Shown: positions 29,635 through 38,974, counted from the stretch's first letter. The stretch: 48,917 bases of DNA from an uncultured Eubacteriales bacterium (GCA_900319695.1 ONPN01000025.1:1-48917), one strand, 5' to 3'. Translations and numbers: made by a program. Notes: generated by a model from the sequence alone, not told the origin.

Positions 29635-30831
29635 ATGAACCAAAACCGCAGACGGCTTCTAACCGCATTTCTGTGTCTCTGCCTGTGTTTAACGCTGTCC
29701 GGCGTTCTGCCGCAGCGCGCCTCGGCGGATACGGTGATCCCCAAGCTCCTGGCCACGACGAGCTATACCCCCGTCGCGCTGATGGACGTGAACTTCATCA
29801 CCGCCGCCACCAGCACTCCCGGCGTCTACATCACCGAGTATAACTGGAGTGACGCAAACACCGGCGGTCTCATCACCTCGAAATTCGGCACCGGCCGGGT
29901 CGAGGTCTCCATGACCTTTGCCACGCACGACGGGTATGAGTTTTCCCCAGACATCGCCGTCTATCTCAACAACTCTCCCGTCTACTTCGTTCTCGGTGAG
30001 GATCGGCACTACCTGACCCTGATCCGCAACTATGATCCCATGATCTGGAAACCCTCGGTCATCAAGAACCCCGGCGACGAATATGTGGATGAGGGCGGCT
30101 ACGCCTCCTTTGTCGCCAACGCCTCCTATGCCGAAGGCTTCCAGTGGTATGCCGTCGACCAAACCGGCTACGTTCAGTCCATCTACAACATCCCGGAGGT
30201 CATTGAGATCACCACGGCCGGCGAGCAGAGCCGTCTGAACATTTTTGGCGTTCCCGCCTGGATGGACGGCTATCAGATCTTCTGTACCTTCGTCGGCGCT
30301 CTCGGCAGCAGCTCCAATTCCACCCCTGCGACTCTCCATGTCCGTGCGATCGAAAAGCCCCCTGAAGAGGCGGATGAGGTCTTGATGGAGTTTTCCGAGG
30401 AGACGCCGGAGCCGACATCCGAACCCACCCCGGAGCCGATGCCCGAACCCACGCCCGAGCCTACCCCGGAGCCGACGCCCGAACCGGAGCACGTCCACCT
30501 CTTCTCCGACGTCTGGCACTATGATGACGAGCGCCACTGGCGCGAGTGTGAGTGCGGCGAGAAGATTGAGCTCGGCGCCCACACCCTTGTCTGGGATCAA
30601 AAGGAGCGCGCCACCCGATTCCACCCCGGTCTTGAGCTCGGCACCTGCTCCGTCTGCGGCTATGAGACCGAGCGGGAGCTTCCCTACACCGGTCTGAGTC
30701 AGACCATGCGCTTCGCTTTGATCGGCGGCGGCGGTCTTATCGCTCTGACCATCGTCGTCCTGATCGCGGACTCCATCGTCCACCGCGTCCGCCGTCGCCG
30801 CTACATGAATGAGCACCACGGCAAACACTGA
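29635..30831 (+). CDS. Secreted cell-wall-anchored protein (LPYTG motif)
   Basis: A 398-residue exported protein with a signal peptide at 1-31 (NQNRRRLLTAFLCLCLCLTLSG, then ASA). Residues 32-240 form a beta-rich ectodomain with Ig-like stretches, followed by a linker of Glu-Pro-Thr-Pro repeats near 256-285. A small domain with CxC and CxxC pairs follows at about 290-345 (ECECGEK; CSVCGYE). At the C-terminus are LPYTG at 349-353, a hydrophobic segment and RVRRRRY: a complete sortase signal. AAGGAGGA precedes the ATG. No sortase is in the window. The ligand or role is unknown. Confidence 0.85.
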   Translation: MNQNRRRLLTAFLCLCLCLTLSGVLPQRASADTVIPKLLATTSYTPVALMDVNFITAATSTPGVYITEYNWSDANTGGLITSKFGTGRVEVSMTFATHDGYEFSPDIAVYLNNSPVYFVLGEDRHYLTLIRNYDPMIWKPSVIKNPGDEYVDEGGYASFVANASYAEGFQWYAVDQTGYVQSIYNIPEVIEITTAGEQSRLNIFGVPAWMDGYQIFCTFVGALGSSSNSTPATLHVRAIEKPPEEADEVLMEFSEETPEPTSEPTPEPMPEPTPEPTPEPTPEPEHVHLFSDVWHYDDERHWRECECGEKIELGAHTLVWDQKERATRFHPGLELGTCSVCGYETERELPYTGLSQTMRFALIGGGGLIALTIVVLIADSIVHRVRRRRYMNEHHGKH

Positions 30832-30840
30832 TAAAAACGC

Positions 30841-30874
30841 AAAAAAGAATCGGTCGACCGGCCGATTCTTTTTT
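30841..30874. terminator. Bidirectional terminator
   Basis: AAAAAAGAATCGG pairs with CCGATTCTTTTTT around a short GC-rich centre, between the convergent LPXTG and CorC-type genes. Confidence 0.9.
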
Positions 30875-30880
30875 TATGAG

Positions 30881-32146
30881 CTATTCTGTTTTTTCTTCGC
30901 ATCGCCGGACAAGCACCTTGTCGACCCTTCGGCCGTCGGACATCTCCAGCACCGTGACCTTCAGGCCCTCGCGCTCGAAGCTGTCGCCGACCTGCGGGAA
31001 GCCGCCGAAGCACTCGATGGTCCAGCCGCCGACGGTGCTGCTCTCGGCTTCGATGGAGTCCTCCGGCAGTCCCAGCAGCTCCTCCATCTCAAAGAGCATC
31101 ATCGCACCGTCAAGCTCGTACTCGCCCGCGTCGCGCTCCACGACCTCGGGCTCCACCTCGTCGTTGTCGTCCCAAATGTCGCCCACGATCTGTTCCAGCA
31201 CGTCCTCCATGGACAGCACGCCCAGCGTTCCGCCGTACTCGTCGGTGACAACAGCCAGATGCTGTCTGGCTTTCCGGAGCTGACTGAGCACCGCCGGCAG
31301 CTTCATGGTCTTGTAGACATAGCAGGGCGGCATGAGCTGGCTGCGTATATCGGCCTCGCCCCCCTCGGCGACAGCCTTGAGGAAGCGGTTGAGGTACAGC
31401 ACGCCGATGATGTTGTCTATGCTGCCCTCATAGACGGGCAGACGCGAATAGTTTGCCTCTTCTATCTGGGCAAAGATATCCTCGGGGCTGTCCTCGATGT
31501 CAATGGCCGCCACGTCCACACGGGCAGTCATCACGTCCAGGGCGGAAATATCGGAGAAGTCGATTGCGGAGCGCAGCAGCTCCGACTGATCCTCATCCAG
31601 AACCTCCTCGTCCTCGGCGGTCTCGATGATGGACTGCAGCTCTTCCACGGCCTCGTCGCCGCTTTCGCCCTCGTCTTCCCTGAGCCAGAAGGTCAGCAGC
31701 CAGACAAGCTTGACCACCAGCCACACAAGCGGCCGCAGCAGGACGGTCAGCGCGCGGATCGGATAGGCAAAGCGCAGTGACACGCGGTTTGCGCCCTTCT
31801 TGGCGCAGATTTTGGGGATGGTCTCACCGAAGATGATAATGGTCACGGTGAGCAGCGCCGTCCCGACCCAGGTGAGCCTGTCCGAGCCTGACAGCAAAAT
31901 CACCAGCACCGACACCAGGGACGAGGCCCCGATGTTTACCAGGTTGTTGCCGATGAGGATGGCGCTGAGCGTGTCGTCGAAGCGCTCTAAAATCTTCACC
32001 ACGGCGGCCGCCCGTTTGCTGCCCTCATCCCGTAGGTTCTCCATGCGCAGGAGATTGCAGGAGGAATAGGCCATCTCCGACCCGGAGAAGAATGCGGACA
32101 GGCACACGAGCGCGATAATGGCGATCACAATGAGATATACGCTCAT
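30881..32146 (-). CDS. CNNM/CorC-family membrane protein (DUF21-CBS-CorC), second of a pair
   Basis: A 421-residue integral membrane protein of the HlyC/CorC (CNNM) family, linked in bacteria to magnesium and cobalt export or tolerance. An N-terminal DUF21 domain with three to four membrane segments (1-185) opens with FFSGSEMAYSS. Two CBS domains at about 200-325 (VMTARVDVAAID; RLPVYEGSIDNIIGVLY; VVTDEYGGTLGVLSMEDVLEQIVGDI) are followed by a C-terminal CorC_HlyC domain (GWTIECFGGFPQVGDSFEREG). Its start overlaps the upstream paralogue by 4 bp. Known family function is by homology only. Confidence 0.9.
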   Translation of the reverse strand: MSVYLIVIAIIALVCLSAFFSGSEMAYSSCNLLRMENLRDEGSKRAAAVVKILERFDDTLSAILIGNNLVNIGASSLVSVLVILLSGSDRLTWVGTALLTVTIIIFGETIPKICAKKGANRVSLRFAYPIRALTVLLRPLVWLVVKLVWLLTFWLREDEGESGDEAVEELQSIIETAEDEEVLDEDQSELLRSAIDFSDISALDVMTARVDVAAIDIEDSPEDIFAQIEEANYSRLPVYEGSIDNIIGVLYLNRFLKAVAEGGEADIRSQLMPPCYVYKTMKLPAVLSQLRKARQHLAVVTDEYGGTLGVLSMEDVLEQIVGDIWDDNDEVEPEVVERDAGEYELDGAMMLFEMEELLGLPEDSIEAESSTVGGWTIECFGGFPQVGDSFEREGLKVTVLEMSDGRRVDKVLVRRCEEKTE

Positions 32147-33423
32147 GCCGTCTCGCCCCCTTCCTCTTCGGGCAGCAGCGTCACGCGCAGCTTGAGGATG
32201 CGGTTGTGCTCCATGCCCGCCACCGTGACGGAGACGCGGTGATAGCGGAAGCTGTCGCCGGGCTGGGGAATGGCGGTGAACTGCTCATAGGCCCACTCGC
32301 CCATGAGCGTGTTGATCAGCTCCTCGTTCTCCTCGGGGTCCTCGTATTCCAGATGCTCGAACACGTCGCTGACCGATTCGTCGGCGTCCACCTCGTAGAC
32401 CCCGTCGGCGATCTCAATAATGGGCTCCTCGACCACGTCATCCTCGTCCCAGATCTCGCCGACCAGCTCCTCTAAAATGTCCTCCACCGTCACGATGCCG
32501 AGCGTTCCGCCGAAGTTGTCGGTGACGACGGCCATGTTGTGCTTGCGCTTGGACATGACGGGCAGCAGCTCGTCGATTTTGGTGCTCTGGTGGACGAAGA
32601 GCACGTCGTCGATCAGAGGCCGGATATCCAGGGCCTCTCTCTCCCGGAGCCAGGCCTTGATGTACTTGCGGATCTGCAGCACGCCGATGATGTTGTCGAT
32701 GCTGCCCTCATAGACGGGCAGGCGGCTGTGGGTGGAGGACTTGATGCAGTCCAGAATCTGTTCGTGGCTGCTGTACATGTCCAGGGCCACCAGATCCACC
32801 CGCGGCGTGAGCACGTTCTCCACCGTGACCTCCCCGAACTGCAGGGCCGAGGAGATGAGGTCGCCCTGCTCCTCGTCGAGGCTGCCCTCCTCGGTCATGT
32901 CCTCGATAATATCATACAGCTCGTCCTCGGTGACGGACTTCTCCGCGTCGCCCGCGACATAGCCCGCCGCCCACTGTCCGATCGCGGTGAGGGCCCTGGA
33001 CACGGGGCGGAAGAGCTTCATAAAGAAGACCAGCGTCGGGGCCGTCGAGAGGGCCAGCTTGTCGCAGAATTTCTTTCCGATGCTCTTCGGCAGCATTTCG
33101 CCGAAGAAGAAGACCGCGCCCGTGGTGGCGAGCGTACCGACCGTCACCGCGCTCAGTCCCCAGCGGCGCGTGACCGCGAGGGTAACGAGGGCGGCGACGG
33201 AAATATGCGTAATGTTTGTGCCGATGAGAATGGCGCTGATGGCGAGATCGAAGTGATCCAGAACATAGAGGGCTTCCTTCGCCCGCATGTCCCCGCGATC
33301 CTCGAAAACTCTCATGCGCGCGCGCGTCGTCGAGGCAAAGGCCGTCTCGGCCACAGCGAAAAAGACCGCGCACAAAAGCAGCAGCGCCGCGCAGATAAGC
33401 GGCAATCGACTGCCGTCGTCCAT
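32143..33423 (-). CDS. CNNM/CorC-family membrane protein, first of a pair
   Basis: A 426-residue paralogue of the next gene with the same order: DUF21 membrane domain (FAVAETAFASTTRARMRVFED; LISAILIGTNITHI), paired CBS domains (VLTPRVDLVALD; RLPVYEGSIDNIIGVLQIRKYIKA; VVTDNFGGTLGIVTVEDILEELVGEIWDEDD) and a CorC_HlyC end. The shared strings RLPVYEGSIDNIIGVL and GEIWDEDD show a tandem duplication, though the two have diverged widely. They are translationally coupled and may form a hetero-oligomer, or handle different ions. A promoter lies at 33462-33490. Confidence 0.9.
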   Translation of the reverse strand: MDDGSRLPLICAALLLLCAVFFAVAETAFASTTRARMRVFEDRGDMRAKEALYVLDHFDLAISAILIGTNITHISVAALVTLAVTRRWGLSAVTVGTLATTGAVFFFGEMLPKSIGKKFCDKLALSTAPTLVFFMKLFRPVSRALTAIGQWAAGYVAGDAEKSVTEDELYDIIEDMTEEGSLDEEQGDLISSALQFGEVTVENVLTPRVDLVALDMYSSHEQILDCIKSSTHSRLPVYEGSIDNIIGVLQIRKYIKAWLREREALDIRPLIDDVLFVHQSTKIDELLPVMSKRKHNMAVVTDNFGGTLGIVTVEDILEELVGEIWDEDDVVEEPIIEIADGVYEVDADESVSDVFEHLEYEDPEENEELINTLMGEWAYEQFTAIPQPGDSFRYHRVSVTVAGMEHNRILKLRVTLLPEEEGGETA

Positions 33424-33461
33424 AAAGGATCAACATCTCCTTTGTTTCTGAAATATCTTAT

Positions 33462-33490
33462 AGTATACCACGCTCTCCCTTTTCCGTCAA
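33462..33490 (-). promoter_or_regulatory. Promoter of the CorC pair
   Basis: On the minus strand, -35 TTGACG (33485-33490), a 17-bp spacer and -10 TATACT (33462-33467). It overlaps the last codons of the merR-type gene upstream. Confidence 0.75.
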
Positions 33491-34242
33491 TCACTGCCGA
33501 GCAGGATCTCCACACAGACGACGCAGGTCTCCCGTGTTTCCATCGTGTGAAAGATCTGATAGCAGAGAAGCTGATAGCTCTGCCTCGGGCACTGCCTGAA
33601 CGCCTCCTCCACAATCGGCGCGAGCTCTTTTTCTCCCAGCATCATGCCCGCCGGATGGGTGAGGATCACCCGCAGGCAGTCTTGTTCGGCGATCATCTCC
33701 GCGTCCGGGTGCGGGCTGTACAGAATGATTCCCTGACGTCCCGGCTTGATCCCGGCCTTCCCGTCCCGCACACTCGCCGTCAGATCGGCCGTGTAGTGAA
33801 AATACTGATCCTCGCCGCAGATATCCCGCAGCTCCTTTGTAAAGCTGCCCGGGCCTTTCTTCCATACATACCAGCGCGACGGATAGTGAACACGGCGCAG
33901 CCCGCCGCCCTCACTGTGCTGACGAAAACAGTCAAGGTCAATCTGCAGCGCGCGTTCCCGCACCTCCAGCTCCAGGCGCAGCCGCCGCAGATGCCGCAGC
34001 TCCGCCTCCACCCCGTCCTGCAGAATGCCGACGTTCCCGTTTTGAAACGCCTCCCGTATCCGGCGCAGCGGGATGCGGCTGTTGGAGAGCATGCGGATCA
34101 GGACCAGCGTGTTGAGATCGTCCTCCGAATAGTCCCGGTATCCGTTCTCCCGGCGTCCGGGCTGAATCAGCCCGAATTTCTCATAATAGCGGATCATGTC
34201 CTTGGAGATTCCGCTTCGATCCGATGCAAGCTGTATCGTCAT
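33487..34242 (-). CDS. MerR-family transcriptional regulator
   Basis: A 251-residue regulator. The N-terminal MerR winged helix is at 1-70 (MTIQLASDRSGISKDMIRYYEKFGLIQPGRRENGYRDY), followed by a dimer helix (HLRRLRLELEVRERALQID) and a C-terminal domain of about 130 residues (from YPSRWYVWKKGP) that resembles a small-molecule-binding GyrI/BmrR-type effector domain. It therefore probably senses a compound rather than a metal. The start is the ATG at 34242 behind GGGGGG; the longer frame upstream runs through the promoter. It is divergent from the flavoprotein gene, whose promoter carries a typical MerR operator. Confidence 0.9.
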   Translation of the reverse strand: MTIQLASDRSGISKDMIRYYEKFGLIQPGRRENGYRDYSEDDLNTLVLIRMLSNSRIPLRRIREAFQNGNVGILQDGVEAELRHLRRLRLELEVRERALQIDLDCFRQHSEGGGLRRVHYPSRWYVWKKGPGSFTKELRDICGEDQYFHYTADLTASVRDGKAGIKPGRQGIILYSPHPDAEMIAEQDCLRVILTHPAGMMLGEKELAPIVEEAFRQCPRQSYQLLCYQIFHTMETRETCVVCVEILLGSD

Positions 34243-34275
34243 GCTATCCCCCCCGCACAGAATATCACAAAACGC

Positions 34276-34306
34276 TTGACATTGGAAGTGTTCCAATGTT
34301 TATACT
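34276..34306 (+). promoter_or_regulatory. MerR-type operator-promoter of the flavoprotein gene
   Basis: -35 TTGACA (34276-34281) and -10 TATACT (34301-34306) are 19 bp apart, longer than the normal 17. A perfect dyad CATTGGAA-GTG-TTCCAATG (34280-34298) fills the spacer. MerR proteins activate such over-long promoters by twisting the DNA. A weaker divergent promoter for the regulator may overlap it. Confidence 0.9.
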
Positions 34307-34372
34307 GAGATTGTATAAAGTTTATCAGTCCTCGAGGAGGACTGGAAAAAAATCATTTAAGGAGGAACCCAC

Positions 34373-36307
34373 ATGAGCGAAAAACTTCTTTCTCGCAGGA
34401 GCTTCCTGAAGGGCGCGGCAGCGGCGGCGTTCAGCACGGCCTTTGTCGGTCTGGCCAATGCCCCGAAGGTCTCGGCGGCAAGCTATGTCCCCGGCACCTA
34501 CACCGCCACGGCCAACGGCATCAACGGCCCCGTCACGGTCACGGCCACCTTTGACGAGGCTGGCATTGTGGACGTGCTGCTGGACGTCAGCGGCGAAACC
34601 GCCGGCATTGGCGCGGCCGCCGGCGACGCTCTCAGAGAGCAGATCCTCGCGGCCAAGGGCCCGCAGATTGACGGTGTGAGCGGTGCCACGATCACCTCCA
34701 ACGCGGTCAAGGAAGCGCTGGTGGACTGCATCAACCAGGCCGGCGGCAACGCCGTGATCGTCGAGCCGACCGTGGAGCCCGCCGCGGAAGAGCCCTCGGA
34801 CATCAAATGGCCCCAGTGCGAACCGGCCTACACCCCGGTCGCTGCGGGCGACGGCAAGATCGCCTATGAGCTTGACCCCATCGACCCGGCCCAGGTGATT
34901 GAAGAGCGCGACGTCGACGTACTGGTCTGCGGCCTCGGCCCTGCGGGCTATGCTGCCGCCCTCTCCTGCGCGCAGCACGGCCTCAAGACCGTCGCCATTG
35001 AGAAGAACGACACCGGCACCATCAACTCCTCCACCATCGGCGGCCTGACCGACCGCATCCATAAGATGTACGGCGTGGAGTTCGACGCGGAAGAGTGGCT
35101 CGGCGAGGCTATGACCAAGAACGGTTACCGCGCCAACCAGGACCTCTACCGCCAGCTCATCAAGATCCAGGAGGAGGCCGTCAACTGGTGGCTCGATCAG
35201 CTCCCCTTCAAGGATGAGGACTACAAGCTGACCTTCTTCGGCTACTCCGGCCAGGAGTTCGACTTCCGCGAGCCCTATGACAAGACCGCCCGCGACCACA
35301 GCTGGAACACCTCCATCAACATCCCCTTCGCCTCCCCCACGGACTTCCGCGATCACCTCACCAATCGCGTCCTCGAATCCGGCGCGGAGATCCTGTATGA
35401 GACGCCCGTCGTCCAGCTCATTACGGACGAGGCCGGAAACGTGATCGGCGCCTATGGCAAGAACGCCGACGGCTACATCAAATTCAACACCGCCAAGGGC
35501 GTTGTGCTCTCCACCGGCGGCTATGAGCACAACCTCAAGAAGCTCAAGGAGTGCTGCCGTCCCCGTGACCTCCAGCTCTGCGCCTGGCTGACCTACGCCC
35601 GCAACTGCACCGGCGACGGCCACGAGATCGCCAAGGCTGTCGGCGGCATGGAGGACGAGTATCCCCATCCTCTGATGCTCGACCCGATGCAGCTCATGCC
35701 CTATGTGCGCGTCAACTTCCAGGGCAAGCGCTTTATCGGCGAGTATGAGACCTACGACCACCTGGCCTCCGCGATGCAGGCCCAGTACGGCGGCTTTGAC
35801 TACTTCATCACCGACGCGAATGTGATGGAAGCCGTCGACGCCATGTGGTCCCCCTCCTCCTCCTGCTACGGCCCGAAAGAGGTCTGGGCGGGCGCCGCGA
35901 CGAGTCCGAACGCGCTGGTCGCCGATACGCTCGAGGAGCTGGCCGAGAAGATGGGCGTGCCTGTGGACAACTTTGTCGCCACCATCCAGCGCTGGAACGA
36001 GATGTGCGACGCCGACGGAGACGTCGATTACGGCTATCCGAAGGAGCACATGCACCGCATCGACACCGCTCCCTTCTACGCCACCCGCGAGATGGCCGAG
36101 TCCCTCGCCACCTCCGGCGGCCTGCAGGTCAACGAGTTCTCCCAGGTGCTGAACACCGCCGGCCTCCCCATTGAGGGTCTCTACGCCCTCGGCAACACCT
36201 CCGGCTCCATGTTCTACGGCACCTACCCGCACTCCATGAACTGCCTGTCCCACACCCGCTGCGTCGCCTTCGGCTGGCAGGTCGGCAAGACGCTGTCGCA
36301 GAAGTAA
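34373..36307 (+). CDS. Tat-exported FMN/FAD reductase (fumarate/urocanate reductase-like flavoprotein)
   Basis: A 644-residue exported flavoprotein. The twin-arginine signal SRRSFLKG (7-14) precedes a hydrophobic stretch. An FMN-binding domain at about 38-120 has the covalent flavinylation motif SGAT (103-106, T106). An FAD_binding_2 domain starts near 183 (DVDVLVCGLGPAGYAAALSCA), and the capping domain lies between. The C-terminal TYPHSMNCLSHTRCVAFGW closes the FAD site; the family usually has this as GxxFG.YPGxGxxxx. It should reduce an unsaturated carboxylate or a related acceptor outside the membrane, as a terminal electron acceptor; the substrate is unknown. AAGGAGGA precedes the ATG. 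It is controlled by the MerR operator upstream. Confidence 0.85.
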   Translation: MSEKLLSRRSFLKGAAAAAFSTAFVGLANAPKVSAASYVPGTYTATANGINGPVTVTATFDEAGIVDVLLDVSGETAGIGAAAGDALREQILAAKGPQIDGVSGATITSNAVKEALVDCINQAGGNAVIVEPTVEPAAEEPSDIKWPQCEPAYTPVAAGDGKIAYELDPIDPAQVIEERDVDVLVCGLGPAGYAAALSCAQHGLKTVAIEKNDTGTINSSTIGGLTDRIHKMYGVEFDAEEWLGEAMTKNGYRANQDLYRQLIKIQEEAVNWWLDQLPFKDEDYKLTFFGYSGQEFDFREPYDKTARDHSWNTSINIPFASPTDFRDHLTNRVLESGAEILYETPVVQLITDEAGNVIGAYGKNADGYIKFNTAKGVVLSTGGYEHNLKKLKECCRPRDLQLCAWLTYARNCTGDGHEIAKAVGGMEDEYPHPLMLDPMQLMPYVRVNFQGKRFIGEYETYDHLASAMQAQYGGFDYFITDANVMEAVDAMWSPSSSCYGPKEVWAGAATSPNALVADTLEELAEKMGVPVDNFVATIQRWNEMCDADGDVDYGYPKEHMHRIDTAPFYATREMAESLATSGGLQVNEFSQVLNTAGLPIEGLYALGNTSGSMFYGTYPHSMNCLSHTRCVAFGWQVGKTLSQK

Positions 36308-36388
36308 ACGCCCGGCAGTCTCTCGGCGTCTCAAGGCACAGCGTGTTTTATACCGCCTCATTCGGCGAGAGCAGATTTTGAAAACATA

Positions 36389-36441
36389 AAGAAAATCATT
36401 ATCCCTTCAAGAATTTCTCTTGAAGGGATAATGATTTTCTT
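36389..36441. terminator. Bidirectional terminator, 24-bp perfect stem
   Basis: 36389-36412 (AAGAAAATCATTATCCCTTC...) pairs exactly with 36418-36441 around a 5-nt loop, with A and T runs at the ends. It separates the convergent flavoprotein and dehydratase genes. Confidence 0.9.
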
Positions 36442-36490
36442 AGGCAAGAAACTGGCGCAGATTTTGCAGGAAGGATTGGCAGGTATTATA

Positions 36491-38506
36491 CTATACCAGC
36501 GCAACGTACCTGGCGTCCTTTACAATCGTGACCTCCGGGTTGGCGGGATGATAAGTCGGCACCATCTCCGCCACGCGGGCGCGGATGTCCTTGGCGTTGC
36601 TGTAGGCTGCCGACATCAAGGCATCCATCTCCTCGAGGAAGCGATCCGTATCGAAGGGGATGGGGCAGCCGATGTGGATGAGTTCGTTGTCCGTCCTTCT
36701 GAGGCCCTCTTCCGCCATCAGCTTCTCCTCGTAGAGCTTTTCACCGGGGCGAAGGCCGGAGTAGACGATCTTGATATCCACATCCGGTCGGAATCCGGAG
36801 AGCTTGATGAGGTTTCGCGCCAGCGTGTCGATCTTGACCGGGCTGCCCATGTCGAGTACGAAGATTTCGCCGCCCTTGGCGTAGGTGCCCGCCTGCATGA
36901 CGAGGCTCACCGCCTCGGAGACGGTCATAAAATAGCGGATGATGTCGGGGTGGGTCACCGTGACGGGGCCGCCGTCCTCGATCTGCTTTTTGAAAATCGG
37001 GATGACCGAGCCGTTGGAGCCCAGGACGTTGCCGAAGCGCACAGCCACGAACTCTGTCTTGACGCTGCGGAAAACCTCGCCGGTTCCGTCCGGATCGGCG
37101 TTCTCTTCACCGACATGGGTAAACAGCTGCGGGATCTCCGAGGCGCGGCCTGCTTTGATCTTGGCGTCGAAGCTCTGGACGATCATCTCACACAGGCGCT
37201 TGCTTGCCCCCATGATGTTGGTGGGGTTGACAGCCTTGTCCGTGGAGATGAGCACAAAGCGCTCGCAGCCGTTGAGCATGGCGGCATAGGCCGTCTTATA
37301 TGTACCGATGGCGTTGTTTTTGATAGCCTCGTTGGGGCTGTCCTCCATGAGAGGGACATGCTTGTGCGCGGCGGCGTGGTAGACGATCTGCGGGCGATAC
37401 TCCGTAAAGACGTCCATCAGACGGCGGCTGTCACGAACCGAGCCGATCAGCGTCTCCAGCTTGAGCTCCGGGAACTTTTTGCGCAGCTCGAGCTGAATGG
37501 CGTAGGCGTTGTTTTCATAGATATCGAAGATAATGAGCCGCTTCGGATCATGCGCCGCGATCTGGCGGCAGAGCTCGGAGCCGATGCTCCCTCCCCCGCC
37601 CGTGACAAGCACGGTTTTGCCGTGGATGAAGTTGAAGACCTCGGTCATGTCGGTTTTGATCGGCTCACGCCCCAGCAGGTCCTCGATGGCCACGTCCTTC
37701 ATCGCGCTCACCGATACCTGGCCCTGTATGAGCTGGTACATGCCCGGCAGCTGCATGAGCTTGCAGTCGGTCTCGCTGCAGATGCCCAGGATTTCCTTCT
37801 TATCCTCAGCGGACGCGGAGGGGATGGCCAGGTAGATTTTGGTGACGTGGTATTTCTCCACGGCGCTCAAAATGTCGTCGCGTCCGCCGACGATGGGCAC
37901 GCCCTCGATGATGCGGTTCCACTTGTTGGGGTTGTCGTCGATGATGCACACGACTCTGTCGTGGATCGAATCGGAGGTCTGGATATCGCGCAGCAGAAGC
38001 TGTCCCGCCTGACCCGCGCCGATGATCATGACCCGCCCCGCCGTCTCATCCTGTTTTGCTCTTACGGAGCGGTAAAACAGCAGCAGGCGGAAGGAGAAGC
38101 GCGGGATCAGCAGCAGCACCAGCTGGGTGCCGCCGCCCCAGATATAGTAGGAAAGCGGCATACGCACGAAGAACGCCGTTATAAGCACGGCGTGAAGCAC
38201 TGCCGCCGTCATGGAACCCGCGAAGGTGCGCAGCAATTCGTTATAGCTCGCGTATCGCCACATCCCCCTGTACATGCGGAAGAACCAGAACAGTATGACA
38301 GAGCATATGGCATAAGGAAAAATAAAGAAGATATACGAGAGCAGGTATTGCTTTGGGATATGCGAATACACGCAGTCAAAGCGCAGCCACAGCGCCAGAA
38401 AATACGACAGATGAATGGAGATCACGTCGCAGACCATCAGGCACAGGGCAACGATCTGCCAGTGCTCCAGTCTTTTATTGAAAGATGTTCCTTTATCCTT
38501 GTCCAT
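36491..38506 (-). CDS. Membrane-bound nucleotide-sugar 4,6-dehydratase (CapD/PglF/WbpM type)
   Basis: A 671-residue enzyme that starts the synthesis of deoxy-amino sugars such as bacillosamine or FucNAc from UDP-GlcNAc for capsule, wall polymer or glycoprotein. Four membrane helices (about 15-140) are followed by a CoA-binding-like Rossmann domain (RVMIIGAGQAGQLLLRDIQ, near 160-178) and the SDR domain (VLVTGGGGSIGSELCRQIA, near 305). The catalytic motif varies as in this family (STDKAVNPTNIMGASKR, with Lys of MGxSKR). A CapD end (LFEEKLM-like EEKLMAEEG) follows. No other polysaccharide gene is nearby. I prefer the ATG at 38506 to the TTG at 38515; neither has a strong ribosome binding site. 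Confidence 0.92.
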   Translation of the reverse strand: MDKDKGTSFNKRLEHWQIVALCLMVCDVISIHLSYFLALWLRFDCVYSHIPKQYLLSYIFFIFPYAICSVILFWFFRMYRGMWRYASYNELLRTFAGSMTAAVLHAVLITAFFVRMPLSYYIWGGGTQLVLLLIPRFSFRLLLFYRSVRAKQDETAGRVMIIGAGQAGQLLLRDIQTSDSIHDRVVCIIDDNPNKWNRIIEGVPIVGGRDDILSAVEKYHVTKIYLAIPSASAEDKKEILGICSETDCKLMQLPGMYQLIQGQVSVSAMKDVAIEDLLGREPIKTDMTEVFNFIHGKTVLVTGGGGSIGSELCRQIAAHDPKRLIIFDIYENNAYAIQLELRKKFPELKLETLIGSVRDSRRLMDVFTEYRPQIVYHAAAHKHVPLMEDSPNEAIKNNAIGTYKTAYAAMLNGCERFVLISTDKAVNPTNIMGASKRLCEMIVQSFDAKIKAGRASEIPQLFTHVGEENADPDGTGEVFRSVKTEFVAVRFGNVLGSNGSVIPIFKKQIEDGGPVTVTHPDIIRYFMTVSEAVSLVMQAGTYAKGGEIFVLDMGSPVKIDTLARNLIKLSGFRPDVDIKIVYSGLRPGEKLYEEKLMAEEGLRRTDNELIHIGCPIPFDTDRFLEEMDALMSAAYSNAKDIRARVAEMVPTYHPANPEVTIVKDARYVALV

Positions 38507-38717
38507 AGCTGTCAAGATCAGCCGTCATGTCAGAAAAGCCGATCTACTCTCCTGTTGAAATACATGGCTGTAAGCCCGGTGCTCATCTCTGCCGCGGAGA
38601 AGCATTGTGTTCTTCTCGATTTCAATACCTGTATTCCGCCATATGCAATCGACATTTTGACGCGAATAGATCAGGCGCGTACACCGCAATCGCGCTAAAA
38701 TTTGAGCTTGTTTTAAG

Positions 38718-38746
38718 ATTATATCACGGTTAAGCGGCGTGTTCAA
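38718..38746 (-). promoter_or_regulatory. Promoter of the dehydratase gene, with a ~200-nt leader
   Basis: On the minus strand, -35 TTGAAC (38741-38746), a 17-bp spacer and -10 TATAAT (38718-38723). The transcript would have an untranslated leader of about 205 nt (38507-38711), which starts with a GCGCG...CGCGC hairpin. I see no known riboswitch or JUMPstart/ops sequence in it. The rest of 38507-38912 shows no gene. Confidence 0.8.
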
Positions 38747-38912
38747 CACAAAAATGAGATCAACGCCTCCCATGATCAGTCCGCGCCGAAATATTGTATC
38801 CGTGTTTTATAATGCCGCTCCCCGAAAGAATCGCTCTTCATCGCAGCTCTTACGGCAGGCACGGCGGAAGGCAAATCACGCGGAGCTGATCTCCATTTTT
38901 TCAGTGGCGCAC

Positions 38913-38954
38913 AAAACCTGTCCCGGAACGGCGAAGCGTTCCGGGACAGGTTTT
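38913..38954. terminator. Terminator of the small protein gene
   Basis: AAAACCTGTCCCGGAACG (38913-38930) pairs perfectly with its complement (38937-38954) around a 6-nt loop, 20 bp beyond the stop codon of the gene at 38975. Confidence 0.9.
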
Positions 38955-38974
38955 GCGGTATATCGTTGTGAGGG

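Noticed and set aside
38525-38773. An 82-aa minus-strand frame upstream of the dehydratase
   Set aside because: It starts upstream of and runs across the well-formed promoter at 38718-38746, has no ribosome binding site and no recognisable domain.
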